From an uncultured Nostoc sp. (lineage in GTDB: Bacteria > Cyanobacteriota > Cyanobacteriia > Cyanobacteriales > Nostocaceae), in the NCBI RefSeq assembly GCF_937863485.1, contig NZ_CALMFY010000145.1, positions 1 to 36,083 on the forward strand: a stretch of DNA of 36,083 nucleotides, in the 5' to 3' direction. Below, piece after piece: positions 24,670 through 32,460 of this stretch. Below the pieces are notes generated by a model. It saw only the letters and a program-made list of their open reading frames with translations, made no database searches and had not been told where the DNA came from. Made by a program: the position numbers and the translations under genes. Each line of letters opens with the position of its first letter. The stretch's first letter is position 1.

Positions 24670-25932
24670 CTATTTGAGGAATAGGAATTTACCCTGACTA
24701 CCGTCTTTTGCCATTTTTATTTGGGCAACATAGAAATCTTTTTGAACAACTTCACCTAGAGGAGTAAAACCAATTTCACCCAGTGGTGTATTGTATGTTC
24801 CGACAAGAATCTGTTTGTTTAATTGCGTCCGCAATTCTGGTAGCTGTAATTTGTTAACTTTGCTATTTTTATCTAAAGCTTGGAGTGCTTCGACATAAAC
24901 CTGCACTGCTGCAAAAGCTTGAGCGCTAAATTGGGGTGGCTCTTTTTTATATTCGTCAGTATAGGCTTTATGAAATGCTGCGTTAATTTCACCTGGATGT
25001 TCTGGACTGTAGGCTTGAGCAATCAACACGCCATCACAAAGTGCCTTACAAACTGTCAATAGATTCGATGTGTTTAGACCATTTCCACCAACAATTAAAC
25101 CTTTATAACCCAGTTCCCGCAATTGTCGCACTAAATTACCACCATCAGCAGCCAAACCAGAAATAATGATTAAATCTGGTTTGAGATTAATTGCATTGGT
25201 AGCTTGGCTTTGAAAATCTGTATCACTGGTTTGGAACTTTTGGACTGTTACCAATTCCAGCCCTTGATCCTTAACTGTTTGCTGAAAAATTTCTGTTTCT
25301 GACTTGCTAAATGCATCATTTTGAGCATAGAAAACTGCGACTTTTTTCAGTTGGGGGTTTTGCTTAAGTGCAGCTTTCACCGAATTAGGCGCAACGATGG
25401 AAACTGGTGCAGAAACACGAGCAATGTAATCTCCAATTTCGGGAATGTTTTTAGCAGTATTCGATGGCCCAAGAATTGGTACTTTTGCCCGTTCGCCAAT
25501 AGGATCAGCACTAAAAGCTTGCTGTGACAAAGTTGGTCCCACAATCCCAATAACTTTATCTTTGTTAATTAAAGTTTGAAAAGCGTTAATTGCCCCTGCT
25601 TCATCACCGCTAGTATCTTGAAACACTAATTTAATTGGAGTGCCATTAACACCACCTTTACTATTGAAATACTTCTCGGCAAGTTTGGCTCCAGCAACTT
25701 GCTCTTGACCTAGTAATGCTACATTGCTAGTTTGGGCAACGGCAATACCGATAGGAATAGCACCCGACAATGCACCCGTTGTCGCTGCTGTATTGGTTGC
25801 AGTGTTATTTGGGGTACTATTTGGACTATTATTTGGAGAATTTGTCACAGTGCTAGTGCCACCACCACAGCCTGTTAGTAACAAAGCGCAAGTTGATAAT
25901 AATGCTGTTGTCCGAGCGATCGCGTTGTTCAT
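24670..25932 (-). CDS. Amino-acid ABC transporter substrate-binding lipoprotein (LivK/NatB-like)
   Basis: A 420-residue periplasmic binding protein of the Leu/Ile/Val-binding family. The N-terminus has a signal sequence with lipobox LTGC (Cys22), then an Asn/Thr/Pro-rich linker to about residue 50. The mature domain starts IPIGIAVAQTSNVALLGQEQ and contains NGTPIKLVFQDTSGDEAGAI, VIGIVGPTLSQQAFSADPI, RVSAPVSIVAPNSVKAAL and DLIIISGLAADGGNLVRQLR, all standard blocks. It captures neutral or branched-chain amino acids for the LivHMGF complex. It is the first gene of the operon, so the promoter should lie in 25933-26200. Confidence 0.92.
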   Translation of the reverse strand: MNNAIARTTALLSTCALLLTGCGGGTSTVTNSPNNSPNSTPNNTATNTAATTGALSGAIPIGIAVAQTSNVALLGQEQVAGAKLAEKYFNSKGGVNGTPIKLVFQDTSGDEAGAINAFQTLINKDKVIGIVGPTLSQQAFSADPIGERAKVPILGPSNTAKNIPEIGDYIARVSAPVSIVAPNSVKAALKQNPQLKKVAVFYAQNDAFSKSETEIFQQTVKDQGLELVTVQKFQTSDTDFQSQATNAINLKPDLIIISGLAADGGNLVRQLRELGYKGLIVGGNGLNTSNLLTVCKALCDGVLIAQAYSPEHPGEINAAFHKAYTDEYKKEPPQFSAQAFAAVQVYVEALQALDKNSKVNKLQLPELRTQLNKQILVGTYNTPLGEIGFTPLGEVVQKDFYVAQIKMAKDGSQGKFLFLK

Positions 25933-26110
25933 CGTTAAATAATCATGTAGTTATTAGATATTCGGCAAAAGCTAATAGTAAATTTTCTAATCTGCAAACA
26001 AAATGACGCAGATTCACACTTTTGCACGAATTCTATTAAATCATTCTTATTTGACCATGCAAAGCCAAATTTTCAAAGTGTTTGTCAATACAAATTGTAA
26101 TTAGCCGTGA

Positions 26111-26130
26111 TTTTACCATCCCAGGTAAAA
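26111..26130. promoter_or_regulatory. Inverted repeat TTTTACC/GGTAAAA, possible operator
   Basis: TTTTACC (26111-26117) and GGTAAAA (26124-26130) form a perfect 7-base inverted repeat with a 6-base spacer. The same heptamer recurs twice as part of the direct repeats that start six bases further on. It lies about 180 bases upstream of the binding-protein gene and could act on either flanking transcript. Confidence 0.4.
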
Positions 26131-26135
26131 CAAAT

Positions 26136-26165
26136 TTTTACCTAGATTTTACCTAAAGTTTACTT
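26136..26165 (+). promoter_or_regulatory. Pho-box-like triple direct repeat
   Basis: TTTTACCT (26136-26143), AGA, TTTTACCT (26147-26154), AAA, GTTTACTT (26158-26165): three 8-base repeats separated by three bases, an 11-base period. This is the layout of the cyanobacterial Pho box bound by the PhoB/SphR regulator (consensus near CTTAACCT), although each copy departs from the consensus. A -10-like TTTAAT sits at 26174-26179. The arrangement would drive transcription on the plus strand. Confidence 0.45.
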
Positions 26166-26185
26166 TGGTAGAGTTTAATTCAACC

Positions 26186-26381
26186 TGTGTTCATGCAACG
26201 GCTGATAATAGCAGTTCTATCTGCCAGGGGTAAAAAGACCCGTCCAAGTCATCGACTACTACAAATTGCGTTTCCAGATTGAGTTTAACTTCCGTGATCC
26301 CAAGTAATTTTGGGGTTTGGAAGAGATTTCATGACTAAGAGTCAAACGGCGGTGACTAACGCGGCAAATCTCTCATTTTTT
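26186..26381 (+). ncRNA. Candidate structured small RNA, about 195 nt
   Basis: Downstream of the Pho-box-like repeats lie several stems: GCAG-TTCTAT-CTGC (26211-26224), GGGT-AAAAAG-ACCC (26228-26241), CCCAA with TTGGG (26299-26314), and an outer stem AGAGATTT (26322-26329) with AAATCTCT (26366-26373) enclosing GTCA/TGAC. The last stem is followed by CATTTTTT, as in an intrinsic terminator. No gene precedes this on the plus strand and no open frame fills it. The start is inferred from the -10-like hexamer. It could also be a leader of the Dabb gene. It matches no RNA family I recognise. Confidence 0.35.
26322..26381 (+). terminator. Terminator-like stem-loop with T tract
   Basis: An eight-base stem AGAGATTT/AAATCTCT with an inner GTCA/TGAC stem is followed at once by CATTTTTT. 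The structure would end a plus-strand transcript. It lies 160 bases before the Dabb start codon, and no plus-strand coding gene is upstream. Confidence 0.5.
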
Positions 26382-26541
26382 ATGGTCAACTTGTCCCATC
26401 ATCTTCTTGCTAATTTCCATCAACACATAGCCTAAAATGGATCAAGTCGAGTTTAGCGTTAGTTTCTCAACGACTCCCCATTGACAAGATTTGAGCAGTA
26501 TACCACTAATAATTGTACAAGTATAAACAAGGAAATTTTAG

Positions 26542-26844
26542 ATGCCTCTAATTCAACATATAGTTTTGTTAAAATTTCAACCACAAACTCCTGCTGAAAA
26601 GATTGCAGATATATTTAGACATCTCCAAGAAATTACGAAATTGATTCCTGGTATCACTTACTTTACAGGTGGTAGATATTCCAGCAACGAAGGCTTGAAT
26701 CAGGGTTATACGCACGGATTTTTAATGACTTTTGAGAGCGCTGCTGCCCGCGATGCCTATTTACCCCATCCTATTCATGAAAAAGTCAAAGTTGAAATCT
26801 TATCGTGTATTGATGATGTCATCGCATTTGATCTTGAAGGCTGA
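26542..26844 (+). CDS. Dabb domain protein (stress-responsive alpha/beta barrel)
   Basis: A 100-residue protein of the Dabb family, dimeric ferredoxin-like barrels first described as stress-responsive proteins. The opening MPLIQHIVLLKFQPQTP, the middle IPGITYFTGGRYSSNEG and HGFLMTFESAAARDAYLPHPIHEKV, and the closing IDDVIAFDLEG are typical. The family's chemistry is mostly unknown; some members are cyclases or aldolases. An AAGGAAA about 10 bases before the ATG supports the start. It stands alone on the plus strand. Confidence 0.9.
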   Translation: MPLIQHIVLLKFQPQTPAEKIADIFRHLQEITKLIPGITYFTGGRYSSNEGLNQGYTHGFLMTFESAAARDAYLPHPIHEKVKVEILSCIDDVIAFDLEG

Positions 26845-27105
26845 ACTACTCACACTCAATGCGAAGCGGTGAGCTTCTGATGGGGGAGGTGGTGAGGCTG
26901 TTCTTTAGCAGGGAAAGTTGGGGACTTGAACAGGGTGATTATTTTTTAATATATAGAAAGACCCATTGAAGAAGGCAGTTCTTGCTGAAGGTTCCATTTA
27001 GAAGGAGATTCAAACCCCTCTGTCAGGGGAGCCACAAAACAAAAAAATTTGAACCTATCCCACTAATAAGATTTTCTGAATCCAGATTTAGTCAGGTAAA
27101 ATTTA

Positions 27106-27432
27106 TTAAGTCTTTTTTTCACTACCAGCTGATCCCTTAGGTTCGTAGTGACGGCAAACGTTACATGGGCCGTCGGGATTGACAGCACAGCGGATATAGC
27201 CAGATCGGGCATTAAATTTGCAGCTGATATCGCCAATCAGATAACCCACCCCTTCTAAATAATAGCGATCGCCTTCAACAGGTCTAATGTTGTGTCGTCC
27301 CTGCACCATTGGAAAATTCATCGCTGCTTGCCTGATCCGTAAGCGCGATCGCATAAAGTTTTTGCGGATCATCCACAGGGAAAACAGGGACGGTAAAAAA
27401 CCAACGGCAATCACTAAAAGTGTCTTTAACAC
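27106..27432 (-). CDS. DUF6464 family membrane protein
   Basis: A 108-residue protein starting at GTG with a GAGG about nine bases upstream. One membrane segment occupies about residues 3-22 (LLVIAVGFLPSLFSLWMI). The soluble part has the features I associate with the cyanobacterial DUF6464 family: GVGYLIGDISCKFNARSGYI, then RCAVNPDGPCNVCRHYEPK with four conserved Cys that suggest metal or disulphide binding. The function is unknown. Confidence 0.75.
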   Translation of the reverse strand: MLKTLLVIAVGFLPSLFSLWMIRKNFMRSRLRIRQAAMNFPMVQGRHNIRPVEGDRYYLEGVGYLIGDISCKFNARSGYIRCAVNPDGPCNVCRHYEPKGSAGSEKKT

Positions 27433-27657
27433 CTTGTTTTACCTCTTCTGTGCGCTGATTGATTATCCCTGATGTTGCACCTGGTTTTACGGAAGTGCAA
27501 ATATTAGGGCAGCTTTGCCTATTTGCCACCAACTGTGGCTGCAATTAGCAATGGCAGTATGGTATATAGCAATTTTGAAAAAGAAGTTCCTTCTGCCACT
27601 TCAATCAGCATAACTGTTAAATCTTATGGGTCAGCTGCCGTTGAATGTTGATAATTA

Positions 27658-28155
27658 TTAAGATTTGTTGACTAATACCTTTTTAAGGAAGCGTTTTGTG
27701 TCAGCCTCAGCCCCACTCTTGTTTTTTCTGTGTCGCTGCGATGCTAATCTTTTTTTGGTTTGCTGACGAAGTTGCCGTGCTAGTAGGGTTGCTTCTCTTT
27801 CTGCTCGGAATAAATCAACTCTTCGCGTCGTCAGAATAAATGATTCGTCTGGCTTTCGTTTCACCCAAGGGACGCTAATTGACTGCCAAATACAAATATT
27901 TTTGCATTTTAGAACTGGGTAACGTTTTTGAGTATTAAGTGTGTTGGCGATCGCTTTCAACTCCAATATCGCTGCTTCTAACTCTCCCGCCATCTGATTG
28001 ATGCGTTCGACTTGTGCTAGAAAACGCTCCCGTTCACTGATGATTTTTTCCTCTTGGGGTTGCAGTGGCACTATAGCAGTAGTTATAGCTGTAGGCTGCA
28101 ACAGCGAAACTTTGAGCAAAATGGGCTTTTTGTCTGTATCTTCGATTTTTTTCAT
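27658..28155 (-). CDS. Hypothetical protein with coiled-coil and basic tail
   Basis: A 165-residue protein I do not recognise. A GAGGT lies about 8 bases before the ATG, which supports translation. Residues about 36-75 (EKIISERERFLAQVERINQM, AGELEAAILELKAIANTLN) should form a helix or coiled coil. A central part with PVLKCKNICIWQ and PWVKRKPDE is followed by a second helix (RVDLFRAEREATLLARQLRQ) and a strongly basic tail of Lys/Arg-rich sequence that could bind nucleic acid. No signal peptide or membrane segment is present. It lies upstream of the DUF6464 gene on the same strand with a 225-base gap. Confidence 0.6.
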   Translation of the reverse strand: MKKIEDTDKKPILLKVSLLQPTAITTAIVPLQPQEEKIISERERFLAQVERINQMAGELEAAILELKAIANTLNTQKRYPVLKCKNICIWQSISVPWVKRKPDESFILTTRRVDLFRAEREATLLARQLRQQTKKRLASQRHRKNKSGAEADTKRFLKKVLVNKS

Positions 28156-28471
28156 ACTACCTCAAGCAAGGCTAGCTGACTTGTAAGGCATTTTAGCAGC
28201 ATAATAGTATATTTGTACTAAAGAAATATATTTACCTTGAACATCAGCGATGTCTACGACGAGCTTCTCTAGCTTATGCAAAGTGCTGTATGCTCCGAAA
28301 TGCTTGTTTTAAAGGAAATCTCTGAGTCAACACTTCTCGGTTAAGCTTTAAGCAGTGCTGAGAACGGAGAATTTAAGTTGTTGACTATAATTTCCAGTTC
28401 CTCTATAGAAAAAGTGAATGCTCTACGCTTCATCTTGAGGGATAGAAGCGTAGGATGCCCAAGGGGTTTGC
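28156..28471. other. Intergenic region with hairpin after the receptor gene
   Basis: TACGCTTC (28424-28431) and GAAGCGTA (28445-28452) form a perfect 8-base stem 20 bases beyond the stop codon of the TonB receptor (minus strand). A T-rich stretch follows about ten bases later on that strand, so this is a fair terminator candidate. No other feature is seen. Confidence 0.45.
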
Positions 28472-31108
28472 TCAAAACTGCCAGGAAATTGTGCCCTGTA
28501 TTGTCAGGGGATCGCCAGGTATAATCCGATTTACGTTTTGTGCAGAGACAAAATAATCAGTGTCGAACAAATTCTTGATATTGATCGCAGCTCGGTAATT
28601 GTCCCGCTTGTAATAAATAGCTGCATCTGTGCGTACATAACTAGGTAACTCAACCGTGTTGGCTAAGTCGGCTTGCCGATCTCCGTAGTAAAAAGCTCCT
28701 AAACCGAAGCCTAATCCTTTTAAACTGCCGGATTGAATTTCGTAAGTTGTCCATATATTGAGCGCATGTCTTGGTACATTATTCAGTTGATTACCTACTG
28801 GTAAGTCGTTATCTTTTGTGATTACTGCATCAGTGTAGGCATAGCCGGCAATGACGTTCCACCCCGGTAAGATTTCGCCAGAAATATCAAATTCAATCCC
28901 ACGACTGCGCTGTTCCCCAACTATAATTGTTAATCGAGGATCATTTGGATCTGAGGTTGGCAGATTCGTACGAGTCAAATCATAAAATGCCAAGGTTGCA
29001 GCTAATCGGTCACTCAAATCTGCTTTAACCCCGATTTCATACTGCGTTCCTCGCTCCGGTTCCGGTAGAGCTGCACCGAATGCAGATGTCGCTTGGTTAA
29101 ATGAGCGGCTATAGCTGGCGTAGAGTGAGAGCGGTTGAATGGGCTGATAAACAATGCCAACACGGGGGCTAAAAGCTTCTGCTTGCTTAAAGTCGCTTGT
29201 TTGAGCAATTAAATCCTCATACTTTTGATTGGCAATATCAAAGCGTCCACCCAAAAGTACTTTTAAGTTTTCTGCTAGGGTAATTTGATCTTGAAGGTAA
29301 AAACCTAATTGTTGCACTCTATTTTTGATATTAAAATCTGGAACACTAGCTTCTGTAGCAGTTCCGTACACAGGATTGAAAACATCAAGAGGAGTAGTGT
29401 CATTGAAAAGAGCTTTGGAATTAGTGTCTGTTTTGCTCAGGTTAAATCCAGCGACTAGCTCATGCTTGATACTTGCTGTTGTCAACTTACCGACCACAAA
29501 ATTGTCTAGATTATAAGCATTTTCATCGTAGTCAAAATCCTCAACAGCTCTTTCTAATGTACGCAAATCATCTTGTAATCCGTAAGAAGCTACAAGATTT
29601 CGTCTTAGGCGAAACAAAGAAGTCTGAAAAACGCTCCGCGCTTGCCAGTTATCGCTAAAGCGATGTTCAAAATTATAGCCAATCCGAAATGCACCATTAG
29701 AGGTGTCATTAAGATTAGGCTCACTCACAAAACGATTACGAGGAATTTTGCCATTGGGGTTAGGCAGGACGCTTCCCCGTGCCGGTATCCCAAAATCATA
29801 GGGTCCCTCTGCATCAGAATAGCTTGCTTCTAGGGTCAGCTTTGTTCTGTCACTAATTTGCCAGCTTAAAGTCGGTGCAATTAGATATTGCTGTTGCTCA
29901 TAGAAATCAATAAAGCTTTCGTTTGTTCCAGCAGAAGCATTCAAGCGATACAACACCGTTTTACTGTCATTCAACGGACCCGATAAATCAATTGCACCGC
30001 TATAGGAATTGTAGCTGCCAGCAAAGGCTTCCACGAAGTAGAACGGATCGCGCAATGGTTGCTTCGTCACTAAGTTGACTTTGCCGCTGAGTCCGCCTTG
30101 ACCGAATAGAACTGAAGCGGGTCCTTTGAGCACTTCAACCCGCTCAATATTTGAGCCAAACCCGACACTGCTGATTGAACGGTCTTGTATCCCATTGAGT
30201 AGAGTCTCTCCAAAAGCATCAAAGCCCCGAATTTTGATGACATTGAGAGGATCGCGAGGGCTTCGACTTCCTACCACGACACCCGGCACATTTTTTAACA
30301 CATCTGTGAGACGAGTTGCTTGCTGGTCTTTAATTACCTGTTGCGGTACCACCTGAATCGATTGGGGAATATCGCGTAACGGTGTATCCGTTCGGGTGCC
30401 TACACTAGTATCAGGTACGCGATAGCCGTCTTGCTCACCCGTCACTACCAACTCAATCGGCTCATCCTGCTGTGTCGATGGTGTCTGGGGGGGTGTTTCA
30501 CTTGCTGGCTGCTGTTGTTGAGGCTGTTGTGGTGGAGAAGTCGCAATTGCAGCAGAAGTTACACCAAAAACCAGACCTGCATTATCATCGAATAACTCAA
30601 CCGTTGGTAAAACCTTCTCACCCACCACCGTTACTTGCACAGTATTTGCGTTCACATTCGTTACTGTTATCTCAATAATTCCCGCGAGTGGCTTTGACGA
30701 ACGAAATGTGAACGTTTCACCATTAGGTAAACGCAGTTGTGAGTTAGGTATATCAGCAATAAAGTTATTTCCAGTACTGCGATTTGTGATTTGTAGTTGC
30801 GCCCCTTTGTCAGTCTGTAAAATTACCTCCACACCTTTTTCAGTGGGAGTAGCTTTAACTCCTGTAACCTGCACAATTTCTGATAAGGGTGCTGGCAACT
30901 GCACTCGTCTTTGAGCGCTAGTCTTGGGATGCTCTATCTCACTGAGTTGGCGAATCTCTCTAATTGACCTAGAATTGCGTTGTACAGATGCGACAGACTT
31001 ACTTTCTACCTCTTGCTTGGGTATTTCTTGAGCAGTGGCGCTCATTGCACCCCAAAACAAAATAGAACTTGCCACGAAGAAAATTTTCGATAACAGCTTT
31101 GGTTTCAT
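28472..31108 (-). CDS. TonB-dependent siderophore receptor with N-terminal AMIN domain
   Basis: A full-length 878-residue outer-membrane receptor. A signal peptide ends near Ala26 (ATA-QE). An AMIN domain spans about residues 77-185 (IVQVTGVKATPTEKGVEVIL, FRSSKPLAGIIEITV), a Gln/Pro-rich linker follows, and the TonB box is IELVVTGE (218-225). The plug (about 240-360) contains DIPQSIQVVPQQVIKDQQ and LKNVPGVVVGSRSPRDP. The 22-strand barrel follows and ends in GTISWQF with the terminal Phe. It should import a ferric siderophore or another scarce ligand with TonB-ExbBD energy. Two broken relatives lie at 19252-20045 and 20244-20729. No siderophore synthesis or ABC gene is adjacent. Iron control is expected, but I could not identify a Fur box. 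Confidence 0.94.
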   Translation of the reverse strand: MKPKLLSKIFFVASSILFWGAMSATAQEIPKQEVESKSVASVQRNSRSIREIRQLSEIEHPKTSAQRRVQLPAPLSEIVQVTGVKATPTEKGVEVILQTDKGAQLQITNRSTGNNFIADIPNSQLRLPNGETFTFRSSKPLAGIIEITVTNVNANTVQVTVVGEKVLPTVELFDDNAGLVFGVTSAAIATSPPQQPQQQQPASETPPQTPSTQQDEPIELVVTGEQDGYRVPDTSVGTRTDTPLRDIPQSIQVVPQQVIKDQQATRLTDVLKNVPGVVVGSRSPRDPLNVIKIRGFDAFGETLLNGIQDRSISSVGFGSNIERVEVLKGPASVLFGQGGLSGKVNLVTKQPLRDPFYFVEAFAGSYNSYSGAIDLSGPLNDSKTVLYRLNASAGTNESFIDFYEQQQYLIAPTLSWQISDRTKLTLEASYSDAEGPYDFGIPARGSVLPNPNGKIPRNRFVSEPNLNDTSNGAFRIGYNFEHRFSDNWQARSVFQTSLFRLRRNLVASYGLQDDLRTLERAVEDFDYDENAYNLDNFVVGKLTTASIKHELVAGFNLSKTDTNSKALFNDTTPLDVFNPVYGTATEASVPDFNIKNRVQQLGFYLQDQITLAENLKVLLGGRFDIANQKYEDLIAQTSDFKQAEAFSPRVGIVYQPIQPLSLYASYSRSFNQATSAFGAALPEPERGTQYEIGVKADLSDRLAATLAFYDLTRTNLPTSDPNDPRLTIIVGEQRSRGIEFDISGEILPGWNVIAGYAYTDAVITKDNDLPVGNQLNNVPRHALNIWTTYEIQSGSLKGLGFGLGAFYYGDRQADLANTVELPSYVRTDAAIYYKRDNYRAAINIKNLFDTDYFVSAQNVNRIIPGDPLTIQGTISWQF

Positions 31109-32460
31109 TTACTATTCCACACACCTGTCTATATCATCTGACTGAAATAATGTCAATAATCCAGCAAATAGCTGCTTTACTATTGAGAGCAATTAGTATC
31201 AAGTAAAAAAAATATTACAGCTAATCAATAATAAATTACAAGTATTTGTCAGCTTTTATTCACAAAGGGAGTTGAATAATCCCAAAATAATCTCTGAATA
31301 TGGCAATTGTTTAGCTATTTTTATTCAGCAATATACATTCGTTAAAATTTAGCTAAGATGATGAGCAGTTTATCAAGAGGTTTGGAACATAAAATTTTTC
31401 TGTTGGCAGATGACTCCCAATATTTCTCGGTTAAGCCAAAAATTAGGTAGATTAACTGTTATTCCCTAGCAGGCGATCGCAATTTTTTGGATATGGCTGA
31501 TATGAGAAATTAGGGATGAACTTGCTTCTATAGCATCAGGGCAGAACCAATCCCATTGTCAAAAAAACTCCTTCAAAGTTTCGATCCAAAAAACTACTTC
31601 AGAGAGTAACTGAAAATCCTCTCAACAAATTAATTTTTCTGTTATCAGTACTGCTCAGAGTTGAAATGAGAAGTATTCATATCTGAGTGAGAAGTAAGCG
31701 ATCGCATTTGCATTTGGTAAGAATATCTTAGAACAGCTTGAATCCAAAGCAAAGGTTTTAGGAATTGAAAAGTTATTTACACAAGCCAGTATTACAGCTA
31801 AACCTTTTTTTGAAAGCTAGAACTTTATTGTTGTGAAACAGCAAGAGGTAGAACGAACGTAGAGGGCAAAAGCTGATAAAGTTTGTCATGGTAAAATCAA
31901 TTTAATAATTACTAAATTGGTTTGATTCAAAACAGTAGTTTCGACGGGTGTAATCCGCTAAAGAGTATTTAAGCTGCAAAGAATAAGGGCTACCGCTGAC
32001 TAAAAGTGAATTATTTTATAAAAATGAATTACATTATTCAGCCATTAGTTGTCAAAAAATAAGTATTTTAAACAAAAACGACTTTTTTATCTCGCTGTAA
32101 TCTTGAATTTTTTGTTTATCAAGAAAGAAAATACTGAATCTAGTGGAATTAGTCTTGTATACCCTAAGAAATAAAGCTTAGTTATTCCATTAGAAAGAAG
32201 CCAGCGTAGCTCTTACTATCTAAAGTAAACTTAGGGATATTGAAATAAATCTCTGAACAAGTGTTTAGTTGGATTTGTGTCTGCTTCTGGTTAAAAAAGA
32301 CACTATTCATCACCAAGTCAAATTCAAAAAGAATAATCTTTCTTTTTACCTAGAGTGCGTTAGCATTTTTTTCGGTAAAATAGCCAAGTCTAGCCAAAAC
32401 ACGAGTGATGAAACAAAGGATTCGCCACAATACCCTTGATTTTCATTTAGGAATATTACT
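31109..32460. other. Long gene-free region between receptor and transketolase
   Basis: 1.35 kb without an intact gene. It contains the GNAT acetyltransferase remnant at 31698-31862; elsewhere I see only AT-rich sequence and isolated HIP1 sites. The final part has a -10-like TAAAAT around 32377 and an AGGAAT about 10 bases before the transketolase ATG. Confidence 0.5.
31698..31862 (+). pseudogene. GNAT N-acetyltransferase C-terminal remnant
   Basis: The plus strand reads KNILEQLESKAKVLG, then IEKLFTQASITAKPFFES, a TAG at 31818, NFIVVKQQEVERT and a TAG at 31860. This fits the end of GNAT enzymes of the type LE-x2-A-x2-G-I-x2-LFTEAS-x-TA-x-PFFE-x-x-GF-x-V-x-x-Q-x-V. The upstream acetyl-CoA-binding part is missing and two in-frame stops interrupt the remainder, so it is a dead fragment. 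Confidence 0.65.

Larger units (their letters stand above)
25933..26541. other. Intergenic region between divergent genes, with a candidate RNA unit
   Basis: This 609-base stretch separates the transporter operon (minus) and the Dabb gene (plus). It contains the Pho-box-like repeats (26136-26165), the inverted TTTTACC/GGTAAAA pair (26111-26130) and the hairpin series with a terminator-like end (26186-26381), listed separately. The part nearest the Dabb gene (26382-26541) shows only a ribosome-binding-like AAGGAAA before the start. Confidence 0.6.

Noticed and set aside
25933..26200. NtcA site (GTA-N8-TAC) upstream of the amino-acid transporter operon
   Set aside because: Nitrogen control would be plausible, but the GTA and TAC words found here do not have the required spacing.
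31109..31260. Fur box upstream of the TonB receptor
   Set aside because: Expected from the gene's role, but no segment close enough to the Fur consensus could be picked out by eye.
28334..31436. 13-base direct repeat TTCTCGGTTAAGC on both sides of the TonB receptor gene (28334 and 31424)
   Set aside because: In 36 kb about ten 13-base matches are expected by chance, and no other sign of insertion is present.
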